Part shown: one piece after another, positions 11,609 to 22,232 of the stretch
How the letters are laid out: every line of letters begins with the position of its first letter
How positions within the stretch are numbered: position 1 is the first letter of the stretch
Assembly: GCA_026122225.1 (NCBI GenBank)
Contig: JANEZZ010001492.1
Location: 496,001 to 560,000 of the forward strand
Source: Heloderma charlesbogerti
Lineage: Eukaryota; Chordata; Lepidosauria; Squamata; Helodermatidae
Reading direction: 5' to 3'
Length of the DNA: 64,000 nucleotides
Program-made: the position numbers and the translations under genes
Notes under the pieces: model-generated
Seen by the model: the letters and a program-made list of their open reading frames with translations, nothing else
Told to the model about the DNA's origin: nothing
The model's database searches: none

Positions 11609-12048
11609 TGTAGCAGTCATATTGGGGGTCAGACTAAGTAGCCTCATGCAGTATCATGCTTCAAGTTCTTGCTAAGCTCTTGCTCTCTGAAATATATGTT
11701 TGTAAGCTGACGAGACACAGGAATTTCTTATCTTGTCAACAAAGGCTAAGGCCATAGAATTGTATATCATGTTCTCTGCTGTTCTCTGCTTATCACGGCT
11801 ACCCTATAACCCAGTTCTTGTATTATAAACAATGGTGCTAGGAGAAGAAATGTTGAGGACTGCAACCCCACACGGGAGGGAGAGGAGGAGCCGTTTCCTA
11901 TGTGTCACAATATCTATAAAAACAATCTGCTGATGTAAATCGAGGCTTTTGGCTCTTTGGAAATGATTCCAGCCTTAAGACCGCGCGTTAAATAAAGAAA
12001 CTCTTTTTCCTTCACTCCGTGGTCTCTCTGACTCTGAGTTCTGCAACA
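11609..12048 (+). repeat. 3' LTR of provirus ERV-A
   Basis: 440 bp, TGTAGCAG to TCTGCAACA, with TATAAA at 11,915 and AATAAA at 11,991. It is followed by the GTAT duplication at 12,049-12,052. Confidence 0.95.
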
Positions 12049-12052
12049 GTAT

Positions 12053-12753
12053 GAGATGTTTGTGCTGATATGCTGTGTTTGGTTTTCGCCAAACGTGGCG
12101 CTGTGCATTATGGCCAAACATCTCCACTTTGGTCTCGTCTGTCCAAAGGACATTGTCCCAGAAGTCTTGTGATTTTTTAAGATGGAACTTTGCAAACCTA
12201 AGCCGTGCTGCCATGTTCTTTTTAGAGAGAAGAGGCTTTCTCCTGGCAATCCTTCCAAACAAACCATACTTGTTCAGTCTTTTTCTAATTGTACTGTCAT
12301 GAACTTTAACATTTAACATTTTAACTGAGGCCTGTAGAGTCTGAGATGTAACTCTTGGATGTTTTGCAATTTCTCTGAGCATTGCACGGTCTGCCCTTGG
12401 GGTGAATTTGCTGAGACGTCCACTCCTGGGAAGATTGGCAACTGTCTTGAATGTTTTCCACTTCTGAATAATCTTCCTCACTGTAGAATGATGGACTTTA
12501 AATTGTCTGGAAATGGCTTTATAACCCTTCACAGATTGATGGGCAGCAACAATTGCTTCTCTAAGATCATTTATTTATTTATTTATTTAATTTGTTAATC
12601 GCCCATCTGGCTGGTCACCCAGCCACTCTGGGCAATGTACAACAATAAAAACAGTTCAAAACAATAAAATTCAACATTAAAAACATCACATTTCTAAAAT
12701 TACCCTAACCCACCCCAAATGCCTTCATTGCTGATGTCTTTACTCTTTGGCAT
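12053..12753 (-). pseudogene. Tc1 transposase, N-terminal part
   Basis: The minus strand starts at an ATG at 12,753 and is interrupted by an L2 fragment at about 12,567-12,722. It then reads a paired-like helix-turn-helix (KGYKAISRQFKVHHSTVRKI), the LPRSGRLSKFTPRADR linker, and LWTDETKVEMFG with the first catalytic aspartate. It stops at the provirus. Confidence 0.9.
12567..12722 (-). mobile_element. L2-type LINE 3' end fragment
   Basis: Starts with (ATTT)n and continues CGCCCATCTGGCTGGTCACC, almost identical to the 3' end of the larger L2 copy at 61,800. It is about 155 bp, minus strand, inserted in the Tc1 transposase. TCATT on both sides may be the target duplication. Confidence 0.8.
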
Positions 12754-13188
12754 TGTCTTAACACACACCTGAATGCTCAAGACCAGCAAACTCCTGAGAC
12801 TTCGGCTTTTATAGAGGTGGTCACACTTGCTGATGATCAACTAATCAAGGGCATTTGATTAGCAGCACCTGGCTGCTACTTAGCCTCTTCCTACCTATGG
12901 AAGCAGTAAGGGTGTACTTAGTTTTTCACACATGGCTTCTCCATTTTGGCTTATTTCTGTAAAATAAATAATGACATGGTGTAATATGTCATGTGTTGTT
13001 GCTCATCTGAGGTTGTATTTACCTAATTTTAAGACCTGCTAAGGACCAGATGATTTTTATTATGTCCTGATACGTAAAACCATAGAACTCAAAGAGGGTG
13101 TACTTTCTTTTTCACATGACTGTAAATGGTTTAAGATGGCACTTGTCAATGATAACAGCCTGCTTTCCACCATAAGATTGGGTCAGGC

Positions 13189-13855
13189 TGTCACGTTAGA
13201 TGCAACTACCTGGAATTGTTTGTAATCTAGAGGCTCCTCCACCCTTTGCCCAAGGCCAGACACAGTCCCTGATGATTAGAAAGTGCCAACAGCTGGAGTT
13301 AGTGGGGAGTTCCAGCCTCTTGGAGGCAAGGGCAGTCCACCCAGGGACTGAGCCAGTGACTGGCTGAAACAATACCTGCCCTGGGTTGCCAGGGCTGGGC
13401 TTTAAAAGTGGGCTGAGGTCAAGGCATGGCATATCCCTTCATCCTGGACCTGCAGGCAGCTGGTTGCTATCCAGGGAGATCCATGCTTAGGTATGTAAGG
13501 ATAGGCCAAGTAGATTTATTATTTTGGCTTGGGTGTGTGTTCATGAAGCTCTCTGTATATAGTTAAGTGATTTAGCTTTGTACCCTCTGTGTAACTTGCT
13601 ACTTCCATTCTTCCCTTTCCCTCTACCCCTTTATATTGATCTTAATAAACCTTTATCCAACCTTTAGTTGGTGTGGTCTCTCTGCATAACCTCAGTGCTA
13701 ATTTCAGTACCTCTTGGCTTATGAGGGTGGCAACTGGGTATTTTGGGGGGCTGAGAGGCCGGGTTTGGCTAGTCCTATTTTTGGGAAGGGGATCCTGGGA
13801 TTGGGTCCTGAGCAGTCCTCCCTCTCAGGGCCCAGTGGGATCCTTTCCGTTGACA
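13189..13855 (+). repeat. LTR-like block
   Basis: Begins TGTCACG and ends CGTTGACA. It has CTTTAAAAG near 13,402 as a possible TATA box and AATAAACC at about 13,643 followed by a T/G-rich stretch. These are LTR features in the right order. The flanks (AGGC and GCAG) give no target duplication, so it may be an old solo LTR or a chance arrangement. Confidence 0.35.
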
Positions 13856-13944
13856 GCAGTATACATTCATTAATAAAGCATTCAAAGCAATTTGAATAGG
13901 AATCCTTGTCCTATATCTCCCTCCAGCCCATAACTTGAATATTA

Positions 13945-14274
13945 TTAGACTATTCTAGCATGACAGGAAAAATTCCTATCTAATGGTCTAATGCAATGGT
14001 TCACAGATACTTTCATCTTCATCAGAGCCGGAAGGAAGGAAGGAAGGAAGGAAGGAAGGAAGGAAGGAAGGAAGGAAAAGCAAGGTAGAGGAGAAAGGGT
14101 AGGAGGAATAGGGAGAATAAAACAACAGAAGTGGAATGAGGTGAAATGTGTTTCCTCCTCCTCCATAGTTAAAGTGATCCAGAAGCCCTTTTTATATTGA
14201 TCAGAGATGGGATCATATAAGTCATGTTTTATGTCAATTTGATAATGAAGCACATCGGCAGATATCTTAGTCAC
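13945..14274. repeat. (GGAA)n microsatellite region
   Basis: About 12 GGAA units at 14,030-14,076, followed by purine-rich sequence. Open frames across it are products of the repeat. Confidence 0.85.
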
Positions 14275-14329
14275 CCCACCTAACCCATGGTCTTTCTAGG
14301 GAAGAAATCACCAGTGCTTTCATTATCTT

Positions 14330-14569
14330 TCATAGTCTTTCCGTTGCTTTGTAAGAATATTCCATATCAACATCTTCTTCCAAACAGCCCAAGTATTTCA
14401 ACATCTGTGGTGATGCCTGTTGCTGCTCCTTCAGCATCTTAATAGATATGAAGTGTTGTTTGCCTTTATCATCAGGCCAGATGCCAAGGTCACACTTTGT
14501 CACTAAGATTCTGCAAAATCCCAAGAAATTTGCAAAGAACCAGATTTTTCCCCAGTGGGCATCCATCTT
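14330..14569 (-). pseudogene. Unrecognised open frame, possible exon or retrocopy
   Basis: The minus strand encodes about 78 residues of protein-like composition (HWGKIWFFANFLGFCRILVT, then LGIWPDDKGKQHFISIKML) ending at a stop. A CTGCAG acceptor-like site lies upstream of the ATG. I do not recognise the product. It could be a last exon, a processed pseudogene fragment or chance. Confidence 0.2.
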
Positions 14570-14599
14570 AATTCATCACGGCTGCTCTGGAACCTGCAG

Positions 14600-16370
14600 A
14601 ATCTAGTGGTCCCTTGGGTTTAGCAGGGCCAAACTAACATTTAGAAGCAAAACTTCGAGTTCAGCTTACTCCCAGTTAAGTGAGTATTTGTACTTAATCC
14701 TGCTTGGTAAGGTTGGTACGTTTGTTTTAACAGATAATATGTGACATGGTATTACTGTGCTGATACTGCACAATAGATCCTATCCCATTGACAGACATTA
14801 TTACAAAAATGCAAAGCAGTTGTTGGTTACCATGTAGGTCATCGAAGATGTATGCACTGTGACTTGCACCAGTTTCAGCACTGGCCTATAGAAATGTGCA
14901 ACTGCAGTTATTAGGTTCACTTAGATTGCAGCTTTTGGCCTTTATCCCCAAGTAATGGCACTTTCCAAAATATAATGCAGTGGAGGGGATCTCTTACACA
15001 AGAAAGCCACAAGGAATTCATAGAATATGTAATCTCAGTTTAGTACAGTGAAATTATAGCTTCCAAATTTGTCATCTCTTTTGTTATTGTATCTTATGGA
15101 AACAACATTTGGATTTGGCAATGGTGATGCCACTGCTGGAATCCTATGGCTTCTTCCTATAGAAGTATACTACAGTGTAAGGCTTATTACTAGAGATCTA
15201 CCAGACCGATTTTGCTCATTTCTTTTTTAAACTGAAGCTTGAGCAGTGTAGATGCGCAGAAAATTTTGAAACTTTGAAAAAGTTCAAAGCTTGAGCTTTG
15301 GGCAGCTTGGGAAGGGAGAGGGACGAGGCAAAGGGGAGGTTAATTCATATGCCTCACACTGTGTATGTAATGTAACATGTGGTACAGCGTGCGTATACAT
15401 GCGTAATAATGCTTACTCCTGTGAGCTCCTAGAGTGGTGGGCCAATGAAAGGACAGGAACAGGATGCCGGGAAAGGGGCTGAAGCAATGTCAGTTGGTGA
15501 TAATTAGAGGAGGAGGAGGAGGAAGAGAAGCTGAGGCAAAAGAGCTGAAAGGACGCCAGAGGGAGAAGAGACAGAAAAATAAGAGATGAAAACAGATAGC
15601 CAAGACCCCCAGAAAGAAGAGGTAAATGATAATTTTAAAAATAACATCTTTTTTTGTTTTCACCTTTGTCCGTTTATTTGTAGTCCATTTATTTTTAAAA
15701 GTGTAAAGTTGTTCCATTCGCAAGGGAAACAGGCAAAAATATTTTTATCCAGTCATTCTCAGACTACTAGTCCCCATGACGACATGGGCTTTGCACTAGT
15801 ATTATATAATAGCAAATGGATCCAGCTTCGCACAGGTTGGAATAGCCCTTCATTTGACACAGCAAAGGCTTCAAGCCAGCTTCCACAGCTGTCAGAGTTT
15901 GACACATTGTGCCTGCTCTGTTGTGTGAATCCATGCCCCTGGCAGCCCTTGGCATAGCCCCTGCCATGGTGCAACCCTATGGCCTCCTGAGGAAGGAATC
16001 TGTCCACTCCCTTTGAGGGGGTGCTGCCTCACAGCAGAGGGGTGGGGAAAGTCATATAGCTGTGTCCCTCAACTTGCTAAACTCTCCTGGCTTCAAAACG
16101 TATGAACTGCAAAGCTATGTGCTGGTTAGGGAAGTCTGCCCATAGTGGCTGAAGATGTTTCAACCACATGGACACATTTAAATTAATTAAAATTAATGTG
16201 TTTTTAAAACAAAATAACCCTGAGGTGCACACCCCTAGGGTCCCTTTAATATGCACCCCAGATTTCAGATGTCTAGTTTCACAGATTTGGCGATATGGCA
16301 CCGACGGATGGACTGACAGACACATCCTCTTTTATTACTATAGATATTTTTAAACACCAACATTAGGTGT
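14600..16370. other. No gene recognised
   Basis: Mostly unique-looking sequence. An AGG-rich run lies at 15,508-15,530. A CCAAT-containing stretch at 15,440 precedes a purine-rich segment and a short frame starting ATG at 15,586 (MKTDSQDPQKEE) that meets GTAAATG. This could be a small first exon but is weak. Confidence 0.3.
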
Positions 16371-16373
16371 TTA

Positions 16374-16565
16374 AAGGGGTCGTAGGTCAGTGGCAGAGCA
16401 TATGTTTTGTATGCAGAAGGTCCCAGTTCAATCCTCAGCTTTTCCAGGTATGGCTAGGAAATAATCCTGCCTGAAACCCCGGAGAGCAGCTGCCAATCAG
16501 CGTTGACAATACCGGACTAGATGGACCAGTGGTCTGACTCAGTAGGTGGCAGCTTCCTGTGTTCC
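16374..16565 (+). mobile_element. tRNA-derived SINE with CR1-like tail
   Basis: The head resembles a tRNA with RNA polymerase III boxes: GGTCAGTGGCAGAGCAT (A box region) and GGTCCCAGTTCAATCC (B box region). The 3' half (CTAGATGGACCAGTGGTCTG, then GGCAGCTTCCTGTGTTCCTA) matches the CR1 3' end seen at about 46,858. This suggests mobilisation by CR1 machinery. It is not a functional tRNA gene. Confidence 0.8.
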
Positions 16566-18131
16566 TAGTATATGTAGAGACCAGCATTCTTGTCATATTT
16601 CATTATTTTATCCCACATTGTCAAAATCACTTTGAAGTGTTTCCTGGGCAGCATCAGGGTCCAGCATGGCTGAGCTCCTACTGAGGCCCACTTCCCAACA
16701 GGGGGCCCACTGCCAAAAGTCCCTGGACCTCTGCTGCTGCTCCTCCCACTCCTTGCCATTGCCATGGCTTTGTTTGCCTGCCCTTTCCCTCTAGACTAGA
16801 GGAAACCACCTTTCCTTCCAGTTCTCTCTCTGGAAATGAGTGGGCAATGGCAACAAAGAGGAGTGAAACCTCTGCGGATGTCTTGCCTGCAGACCCTCCC
16901 CCCCACACACACACCCACAATTGGGAACCAGCACTGAGTATATCCTATACATACGTGCTTCCTCCTCCCAGAAATACAGGCTCACTCCATTTGCACAATT
17001 GCATCCGTGCATTTTTACCCAGCTCAATAAATTTGGTACAGTACGGTAGAAGTTATATTAATTGTATTTGCTATTAAAAGAAAGAAAAAATCCAACCTGT
17101 TTGTTGCAGGCAGTGGTGATGATTATTCAGTAGGTGGCACTCTTCATTAGAGTCAGGTTAAGAACAATAATAACTCTAGGTCCGGCTGCCATCCATGGCC
17201 ATTGCAAATGCTTCAACTCTTCAAGGAGACAGTCATTACATTATGTACTGAAGGCAAAGGCTCACTGGAGATTTCATGAGAGATGTTTTGTTACCTGTCC
17301 AAGGGACTGTCCTCACAGGGGATCTGCTGAAAATTGGGAGCATTTTGAGGTCATTTGCAGCAGATGACGTGGCCAATCTGCAGCCACCCTGGAGATTTCC
17401 GGTGGAAAAGCTGGACTTTCTGAGACTTTTTCTCCATTTTTTCTTTAATTCAGTTTCTCCACGCTTCTGGTGCTTTGTGCCGCATTTACTTTGGCATGAT
17501 AGCCCTGCCCGGGGGGCGGGGGTGTCTTTCAACTAGCCATGACCTCACTGAGCCTTTCCATCCTTCAGAATTGCCCTGCACTCCCATTTTGCCAGTAATT
17601 AACCTCCATGATGATGCATTTCTCTAATGTTTGCATTACTTCGCTTCTCCATTGTTGTGTTAAATCGCGACTCTGATAATGTGTAAAGTTGCTTCTTTGA
17701 TGTTATGTAAAGTCGATTCTCTGATCTGGCGAGGTCTCGGGAGCCTGTCATTGCCACCAGGGAGAAAGTGCCCAGAGAGCACAGTGTGTGTGTGTATTTT
17801 ATTTTATCCCACATTTTGACAAATGTGGGATAAAATGTGTGTTTGTGTAAGCAATAACTCTGCAACTATTTGCCGGAATGGGGCAAAATTGGGAGTGGGG
17901 GATGCTCTTATAGGGAGCCTTCAGATGCTGCACTGGATAATTGGGCAGCCTGGACATGGGCCGGGAAACAAGCCTCTCTCATTGGTTGAGCAGCCCCTGC
18001 CAATTTGATGACATTCTACTTTCCCCATCCCACCCGGAAGTATGTTCCTTTCAAGCACTGTATGACCCCTGAAAACCAAATGTTAAAAGTATGGTACATT
18101 CGGCTTAACTTGCTTTGTGTGTCCCTGACAG
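16566..18131. other. No gene recognised; small repeats
   Basis: Contains a hairpin (TTTATCCCACATTT..AAATGTGGGATAAA, about 17,800-17,836) and a degenerate repeat of about 24-27 bp at 17,650-17,725 (TGTAAAGTT/TGTAAAGTC units). Open frames here show no known domain. Confidence 0.4.
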
Positions 18132-18209
18132 ACCAACGCCGATTCCATGAAAATCTGGATAATATACCAACGTGCTTCTCATTCCATTGTCGTGAAGATC
18201 CCACCCAAG
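18132..18209 (+). other. Candidate internal exon (78 bp)
   Basis: A pyrimidine-rich tract ending CCCTGACAG precedes, and AAG|GTGCGT follows. The 78 bases are open in two frames (26 codons exactly in one). I do not recognise either product. Splice signals alone are weak evidence in a repeat-rich region. Confidence 0.2.
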
Positions 18210-18397
18210 GTGCGTGCTTCTCAGCAGTGCTATTCTACAATTCCTTTCTTCTTCTTTTCAAAACAGTTGTTGGAACCATTAACCGTGTTGCTTTAAAAAG
18301 CAAACTGCATCTGTTCGTGAAGGATATTTTATTATTTTTAATCTGACATTTCAGTTCTGAACCATTGGGGTAGGAATGTTGGAGGGTTTCGTCTTTG

Positions 18398-18632
18398 ATT
18401 GATTTATGAATAACATTTACAGCCCATCTCTCCTCCAATGAGCTCAAGCTGGCATATGTAGTACTCTCCCCACCCATCCATTTTATCTTCATAGTAACCT
18501 TGCCAGGTTGGCTAGGATGAAAGATCATGACTCTCCCAAGGTCACCAAGTGAATTTTGTGGCTGAGTGGCCATTTGAACCTGTGTCTCCCCAGTCCTGGT
18601 CCAACACTCAAATGTAACCACAAGAGCTGAAC
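18398..18632 (-). mobile_element. tRNA-type SINE, old copy
   Basis: The minus-strand order of blocks (AT-rich tail, TTTATCTTCATAGTAACC, GGTCACCAAGTG, CACAAGAGCTG) corresponds to the SINE at 33,404 read backwards, with many substitutions. Confidence 0.65.
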
Positions 18633-18639
18633 CACAACC

Positions 18640-18975
18640 CCTGGGGCCAAATCTCACACTCAAGTTTCCTCAGAGGGCCACGCCCCATTCCCCACATCAC
18701 CAGGTGGTTCCCCTCCCACCCACCCACCCCCCTATCATTTGGTAGTTTCTCAGTTTTTGCAGTCCCTCCCACCCCAATTTTAAAAGATTGAAATGCTTTC
18801 CCTAAGGCTTAGTTATTGGTAATAAGGGCTGTAAGCTACAAAATCCTAGTATTTTTTGTATTTTGAACACCCCCACTTTACCTTTGCCCCCTGCCCCCCC
18901 CCCAGTTTTGCCTTCGGCCCTGCCCACCACTGGAATGCGGTCCCCAAAGAGTTTCTCCAAAACATTTTCTTTTGG
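18640..18975 (+). mobile_element. Non-autonomous hAT-type element, degraded
   Basis: Shares the internal words GGCCACGCCCC, TTGAAATGC..CCTAAGGCTTA and GCCCTGCCCACCACTGGAATG with intact copies at 34,306 and 41,029. The CAGGGGTG ends are not preserved. Confidence 0.6.
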
Positions 18976-19121
18976 AGATATGCAATTAATAGATTATGTT
19001 TTACACGCAGAGATCTCCAGTTCACCACACTGAGAGCCTTGAATATCCCCCCCACCAGTTCTTGAGGATGAATCATTGGAAGACCCTGAGCTCCAAAGGG
19101 AGGGCTACAAAAGCCTTCCCC

Positions 19122-19205
19122 AGCCTGGTGTCCAGATGGTTTGAACTACAACACTCAGCATTCCTAACCACGGACCATGCTGGCTGGGGCTGATGGGAGT
19201 TGAAG
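19122..19205. repeat. Palindromic MITE fragment (B family)
   Basis: GTCCAGATGG..CTACAACACTCAG and GGCTGATGGGAGTTGAAGTA are partly inverted copies. This is the ACTCCCATCAT type of palindrome found in several other places in the window. Confidence 0.5.
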
Positions 19206-19587
19206 TAAAAAATATGTCACTTTGGATCCAGATTTAAGCTGTGCTGGCAGGTGGACTTCCTCACCCTACCTTCCCTCAGCAGCCTCTCCAGCCCCCTGAA
19301 AATGCTACACAGCAGGTGACCCTGCTGAATGGGGTAAGCTGTGGTGTAGAAGGATCCCCCAAAATTGGGCAGATGGACCTCCCATGAACAGAGCCCTTCC
19401 TCTCAAGGAAGTCAGATTCTGGATCCAACCCAGGTTGGGGAAGCCTGCCCTAGTAGAACCTTACCTTGGATAACCATAAGATACCTAAGTAAGATCTCGT
19501 TTCTGCTCTCCCATTTCTTTCTGTAAGTCTCTCATTTGTCTAGAGCAGAGTGCAGAAGGTAGTTGGCTCTGCTCCTTGAGCCACCTT

Positions 19588-19945
19588 TTTTTTTTTATTT
19601 ACTTATTTACAACATTTGTATACCACTCCACAGCTAAAGCAGATTCCAAAGTGGTGGACCTGAAAGGTAAAACAACAAAAAGATACAAAGATTAAAACAC
19701 CATATTAAAATTATTCTTTTAAAAACATGATGCAAATAAAAACTGTAGCTAAGGAATGCTTTCTGGAAAAGAGCTGTTTTCAGGAGGCACCGGAAACAAC
19801 ACAATGTTGGTGCCTGCTTAACCTCCAGGGACAGGGAGTTCCAAAGAAAGGGACCACCATGCTGAAAGCTCTCCTCCAGGTGGACTCCAATTGGCCCATG
19901 TGGAACCAGCAGGAGCATTTTGTGCCTGTCTCCAGCTAAAAGGCA
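19588..19945 (-). mobile_element. L2-type LINE 3' fragment
   Basis: It starts with an AT-rich tail and TTGTATACCACTCCACAGC. It then carries coding remnants of the L2 C-terminus on the minus strand (GPFLWNSLSLEVKQAPTL), comparable to APTLWNSLPRELCHVPSL in the copy at 62 kb. Confidence 0.7.
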
Positions 19946-20020
19946 GCAGGGTTCTAATAAAACATAAAAGTAGATCATACATGCCTGAAGTCTCCCTATT
20001 CCTGGTTTACATCATACCCT

Positions 20021-20112
20021 TACAGTGCCATCTTATGCATGTCTACTCAGAAGTCAGTTCCTTTGAGTTTGGTGGGGCTTGCTCCAAGGTAAGTGACATA
20101 GGATTGCACTGT
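20021..20112. repeat. Short MITE (S family)
   Basis: CAGTGCCATCTTATGCATG..CATAGGATTGCACTGTTA, with a central ACTCAGAAGTCAGTTCC. The ends are inverted relatives. Confidence 0.6.
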
Positions 20113-20579
20113 TATTGTTTCCCAGCGTGTGCATTTTACAGGAAGCAAGATGGTAAATGTGGACTACAGACAAAGGCAAAGAAGGATCTGGAGATGCGTC
20201 TCCATCACAGCAATAATCAGCAAACCCCCAAAACAAAATCTCACATCTCTCCTCCACACCTGCTTGTCACAGATTAAATGCCAAGGAATTTGGTTACCAT
20301 ACATTAAACTGCAGGAGATGTAGATGTGTCAGTCATAATGGACATAATTTTCAGACCTAGTTTTCATAGAAACTCAACTTTTACATCGAAAAATATTTAG
20401 CTCACTATCATTAGATGGACATTTAATGATACAGAAATTTCATGTTGTGAGGGTGGGACAGAGATGAGGCATGAGTATGTTTGGGGTAGTAGAATTGTAA
20501 AGAAAAGGGGAACAAGAGTATCTGGCATGAAAGAGGACTTAGCAATATATAGGTCACGGAAGTTGCATCTCCTTAACCC

Positions 20580-20706
20580 GGGGTGGGCAACTTGTGGCCT
20601 TCCAGATGTTCTGGCCTACAACTCCCATCATCCCTCACTATTGGATATCCTGGCTAGGGTTGATGGGTTTTAGGCCAAAACATCTGGAGGGCCACCAGTT
20701 GCCCAA
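20580..20706. repeat. Palindromic MITE (B family)
   Basis: GGGTGGGCAACTTGTGGCC to GGCCACCAGTTGCCCA: the two halves fold onto each other, with CTACAACTCCCATCATCC facing GGTTGATGGGTTTTAGG. Confidence 0.75.
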
Positions 20707-21167
20707 CAGTACCCTAACCACTGGTACTGTTTGAATTAGAGGCCTTTTCTACACAGTTTATTTTCAACCCAGTTTATTACACAATATAGGTGTCTTTGTT
20801 TCTCTTTGGTTCTATGCATGCTGAATGCTTTCCCCTTAAGACTACACTTTCTCACTTCAGTTTGCAGGGATAACACATTTCCCCAACTTTGACACCACAG
20901 TAGAGTTTGTTTGTTCTTATGAGACTGTTGCTATGTGTAATTGCAATGCTGCCTGGAATGCAGTTGCCCTGACCGACCTGCCCCCTTCCAGAAAAGAGTG
21001 TTCCCGCTTGTTTGGGGGCTTGCCTTGGGAACCACTAAATTGCCGTTCTGCAAGCGGTAGGGGCCAGTTACAGACCAGAAGTGGTGGGCCTGGCCGCACA
21101 CGGACTGGCATCGCCAGCCAACACCGCTTGTGGATGGGCGGCATTGGATCCTGCCCATAGTTATGAA

Positions 21168-21298
21168 GCGGCAACTTCTGGCTCTCCGGATGTTTTGGCC
21201 TACAGTTCCCATCAGCCTTAGCCAGCATAGCCAATAATGAGGGATGATGGGAGTTGTGGGCCAAAACGTCTCGAGGGCCACAACTTGCCCAGCCCTGC
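21168..21298. repeat. Palindromic MITE (B family)
   Basis: GGCAACTTCTGGCTCTCCGG to GAGGGCCACAACTTGCCC, folding around a centre near TAGCCAATAATG. Same family as 20,580. Confidence 0.75.
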
Positions 21299-21389
21299 TT
21301 TAAAGTGACAAGGACACATAAAGATTCCCCTCCTCTCCCCAGTCACAATGTCCACCCCCATTTTGTGAACCTTTCGTTTTCTTTTGTAG

Positions 21390-21446
21390 AAGCTTTGATA
21401 GTGCAGAAAAGGCTTTGGAAGCCATCACTGCGTTCCACAGTCCTAT
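21390..21446 (+). other. Candidate host exon cut by provirus ERV-B
   Basis: A strong pyrimidine tract ending CTTTTGTAG precedes a frame reading SFDSAEKALEAITAFHSP up to the insertion point. After the provirus, the frame would continue two codons to TAG. No product recognised. The alternative is a chance acceptor-like site. Confidence 0.2.
21443..21446. other. Target duplication CTAT, left of ERV-B
   Basis: CTAT at 21,443-21,446 recurs at 29,352-29,355, immediately outside the LTRs, defining the integration site. Confidence 0.92.
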
Positions 21447-21810
21447 TGTTAGAAAAAAGAAGACTCCATAACCATTGGCGTCTCAAGTTACATAAGAGCC
21501 TGAGTGGCGGGAAAATATAGGCGGAGCAAAAAGGGAATCATACTGACGCGCTCATGACTAACGGCTTGGTAAGCTGATAGTGACTGTTTATTGGATATTA
21601 ACTTAGTGAGCCGATGTACTAACTGTTTCATTGGTTACTGGTAAGAACAATAGAAGCGATATGATATAAAGGGCTTTTGCACACGTGTCTCGGGGTCCAG
21701 ACTGCTCTGCACCCGTTTTGCAAAACGTTCAATAAAATAGTGTTGGATCCACTGCTGCCTGCCTGGCATTCTTTTCTTCTAAACCGAAAGCAAGGACTTT
21801 TTATCTAACA
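21447..21810 (+). repeat. 5' LTR of provirus ERV-B
   Basis: 364 bp from TGTTAGAAAAAAG to TATCTAACA, with TATAAA at 21,665-21,670 and AATAAA at 21,731-21,736. I count about three differences from the 3' LTR, all near the 5' end. Confidence 0.96.
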
Positions 21811-21813
21811 ATT

Positions 21814-21831
21814 TGGTGCCGTGACTCGGAT
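21814..21831 (+). other. Primer binding site, tRNA-His type
   Basis: TGGTGCCGTGACTCGGAT, three bases after the LTR, complementary to the tRNA-His 3' end. Confidence 0.92.
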
Positions 21832-22052
21832 CCTGCTTCGGGGCGCGTCCCCTTCGCGCTGAGCCGAGGGGCCGCGGAGGAGAAGTGGCCACAGGCGGTT
21901 GTTTTATACTGCCTTCTCCTCACGACGGTGGCGGCTGAAGCGCCTGGGGACCAACGCCAGAGGAAGAGGGAGACGTGATCACTCCTTTTAGGCACCGGCA
22001 GTGGATCAATAAGCAGCTGGACGCAGCTGCGGGCGGGACAGAAGAGGCTTTT

Positions 22053-22061
22053 GGGGTAAGT
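22053..22061 (+). promoter_or_regulatory. Leader splice donor of ERV-B
   Basis: GGGGTAAGT in the untranslated leader upstream of gag matches the donor consensus. It is the natural donor for a spliced env mRNA. The acceptor, expected within pol, was not located. Confidence 0.6.
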
Positions 22062-22232
22062 GAAACAGCTTACATTAGGGGATAAACGCGGGACGGTGGT
22101 GTGTTTGTGATTGTGTGAGACGCCTACGGGCGAAGCGAGTGAGGAGCCCCGATCTGCATTTCCTTACCCCGGAGACGGGCTAGGTCAGAGGAGGGCGAAG
22201 CGCAAGAATTGCTGACTGAAATTCCCACCGTC

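Larger units (their letters stand above)
6699..12048 (+). mobile_element. Endogenous retrovirus ERV-A, internally deleted
   Basis: A gammaretrovirus-like provirus of 5,350 bp between two 440-bp LTRs. Order: primer site, leader, gag start (7853), a poorly readable middle, capsid and nucleocapsid traces (10,100-10,400), a protease trace, the integrase C-terminus, the env start (11,002), the env membrane segment and a polypurine tract. Reverse transcriptase, RNase H and most of integrase and env are gone. It lies inside Tc1 transposon A and is younger than it. Confidence 0.92.
6022..13122 (-). mobile_element. Tc1/mariner transposon A, split by provirus ERV-A
   Basis: Inverted repeats of about 212 bp (6022-6233 and 12911-13122) bound the element. 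Each holds an outer and an inner copy of a motif like GTGTACTT..TTTTTCACATG, the IR/DR arrangement of Tc1-like elements. The right end abuts TA (13123-13124); the left TA is mutated to TC. The minus strand between them encodes a Tc1 transposase. The element was later broken by an L2 fragment (about 12,567-12,722) and by a provirus (6699-12,048). Its own length without these is roughly 1.6 kb, normal for the family. Confidence 0.92.

Noticed and set aside
16374..16450. tRNA-like sequence with A and B boxes
   Set aside because: It is the head of a SINE with a CR1-like tail. The cloverleaf is not maintained and the family is repeated.
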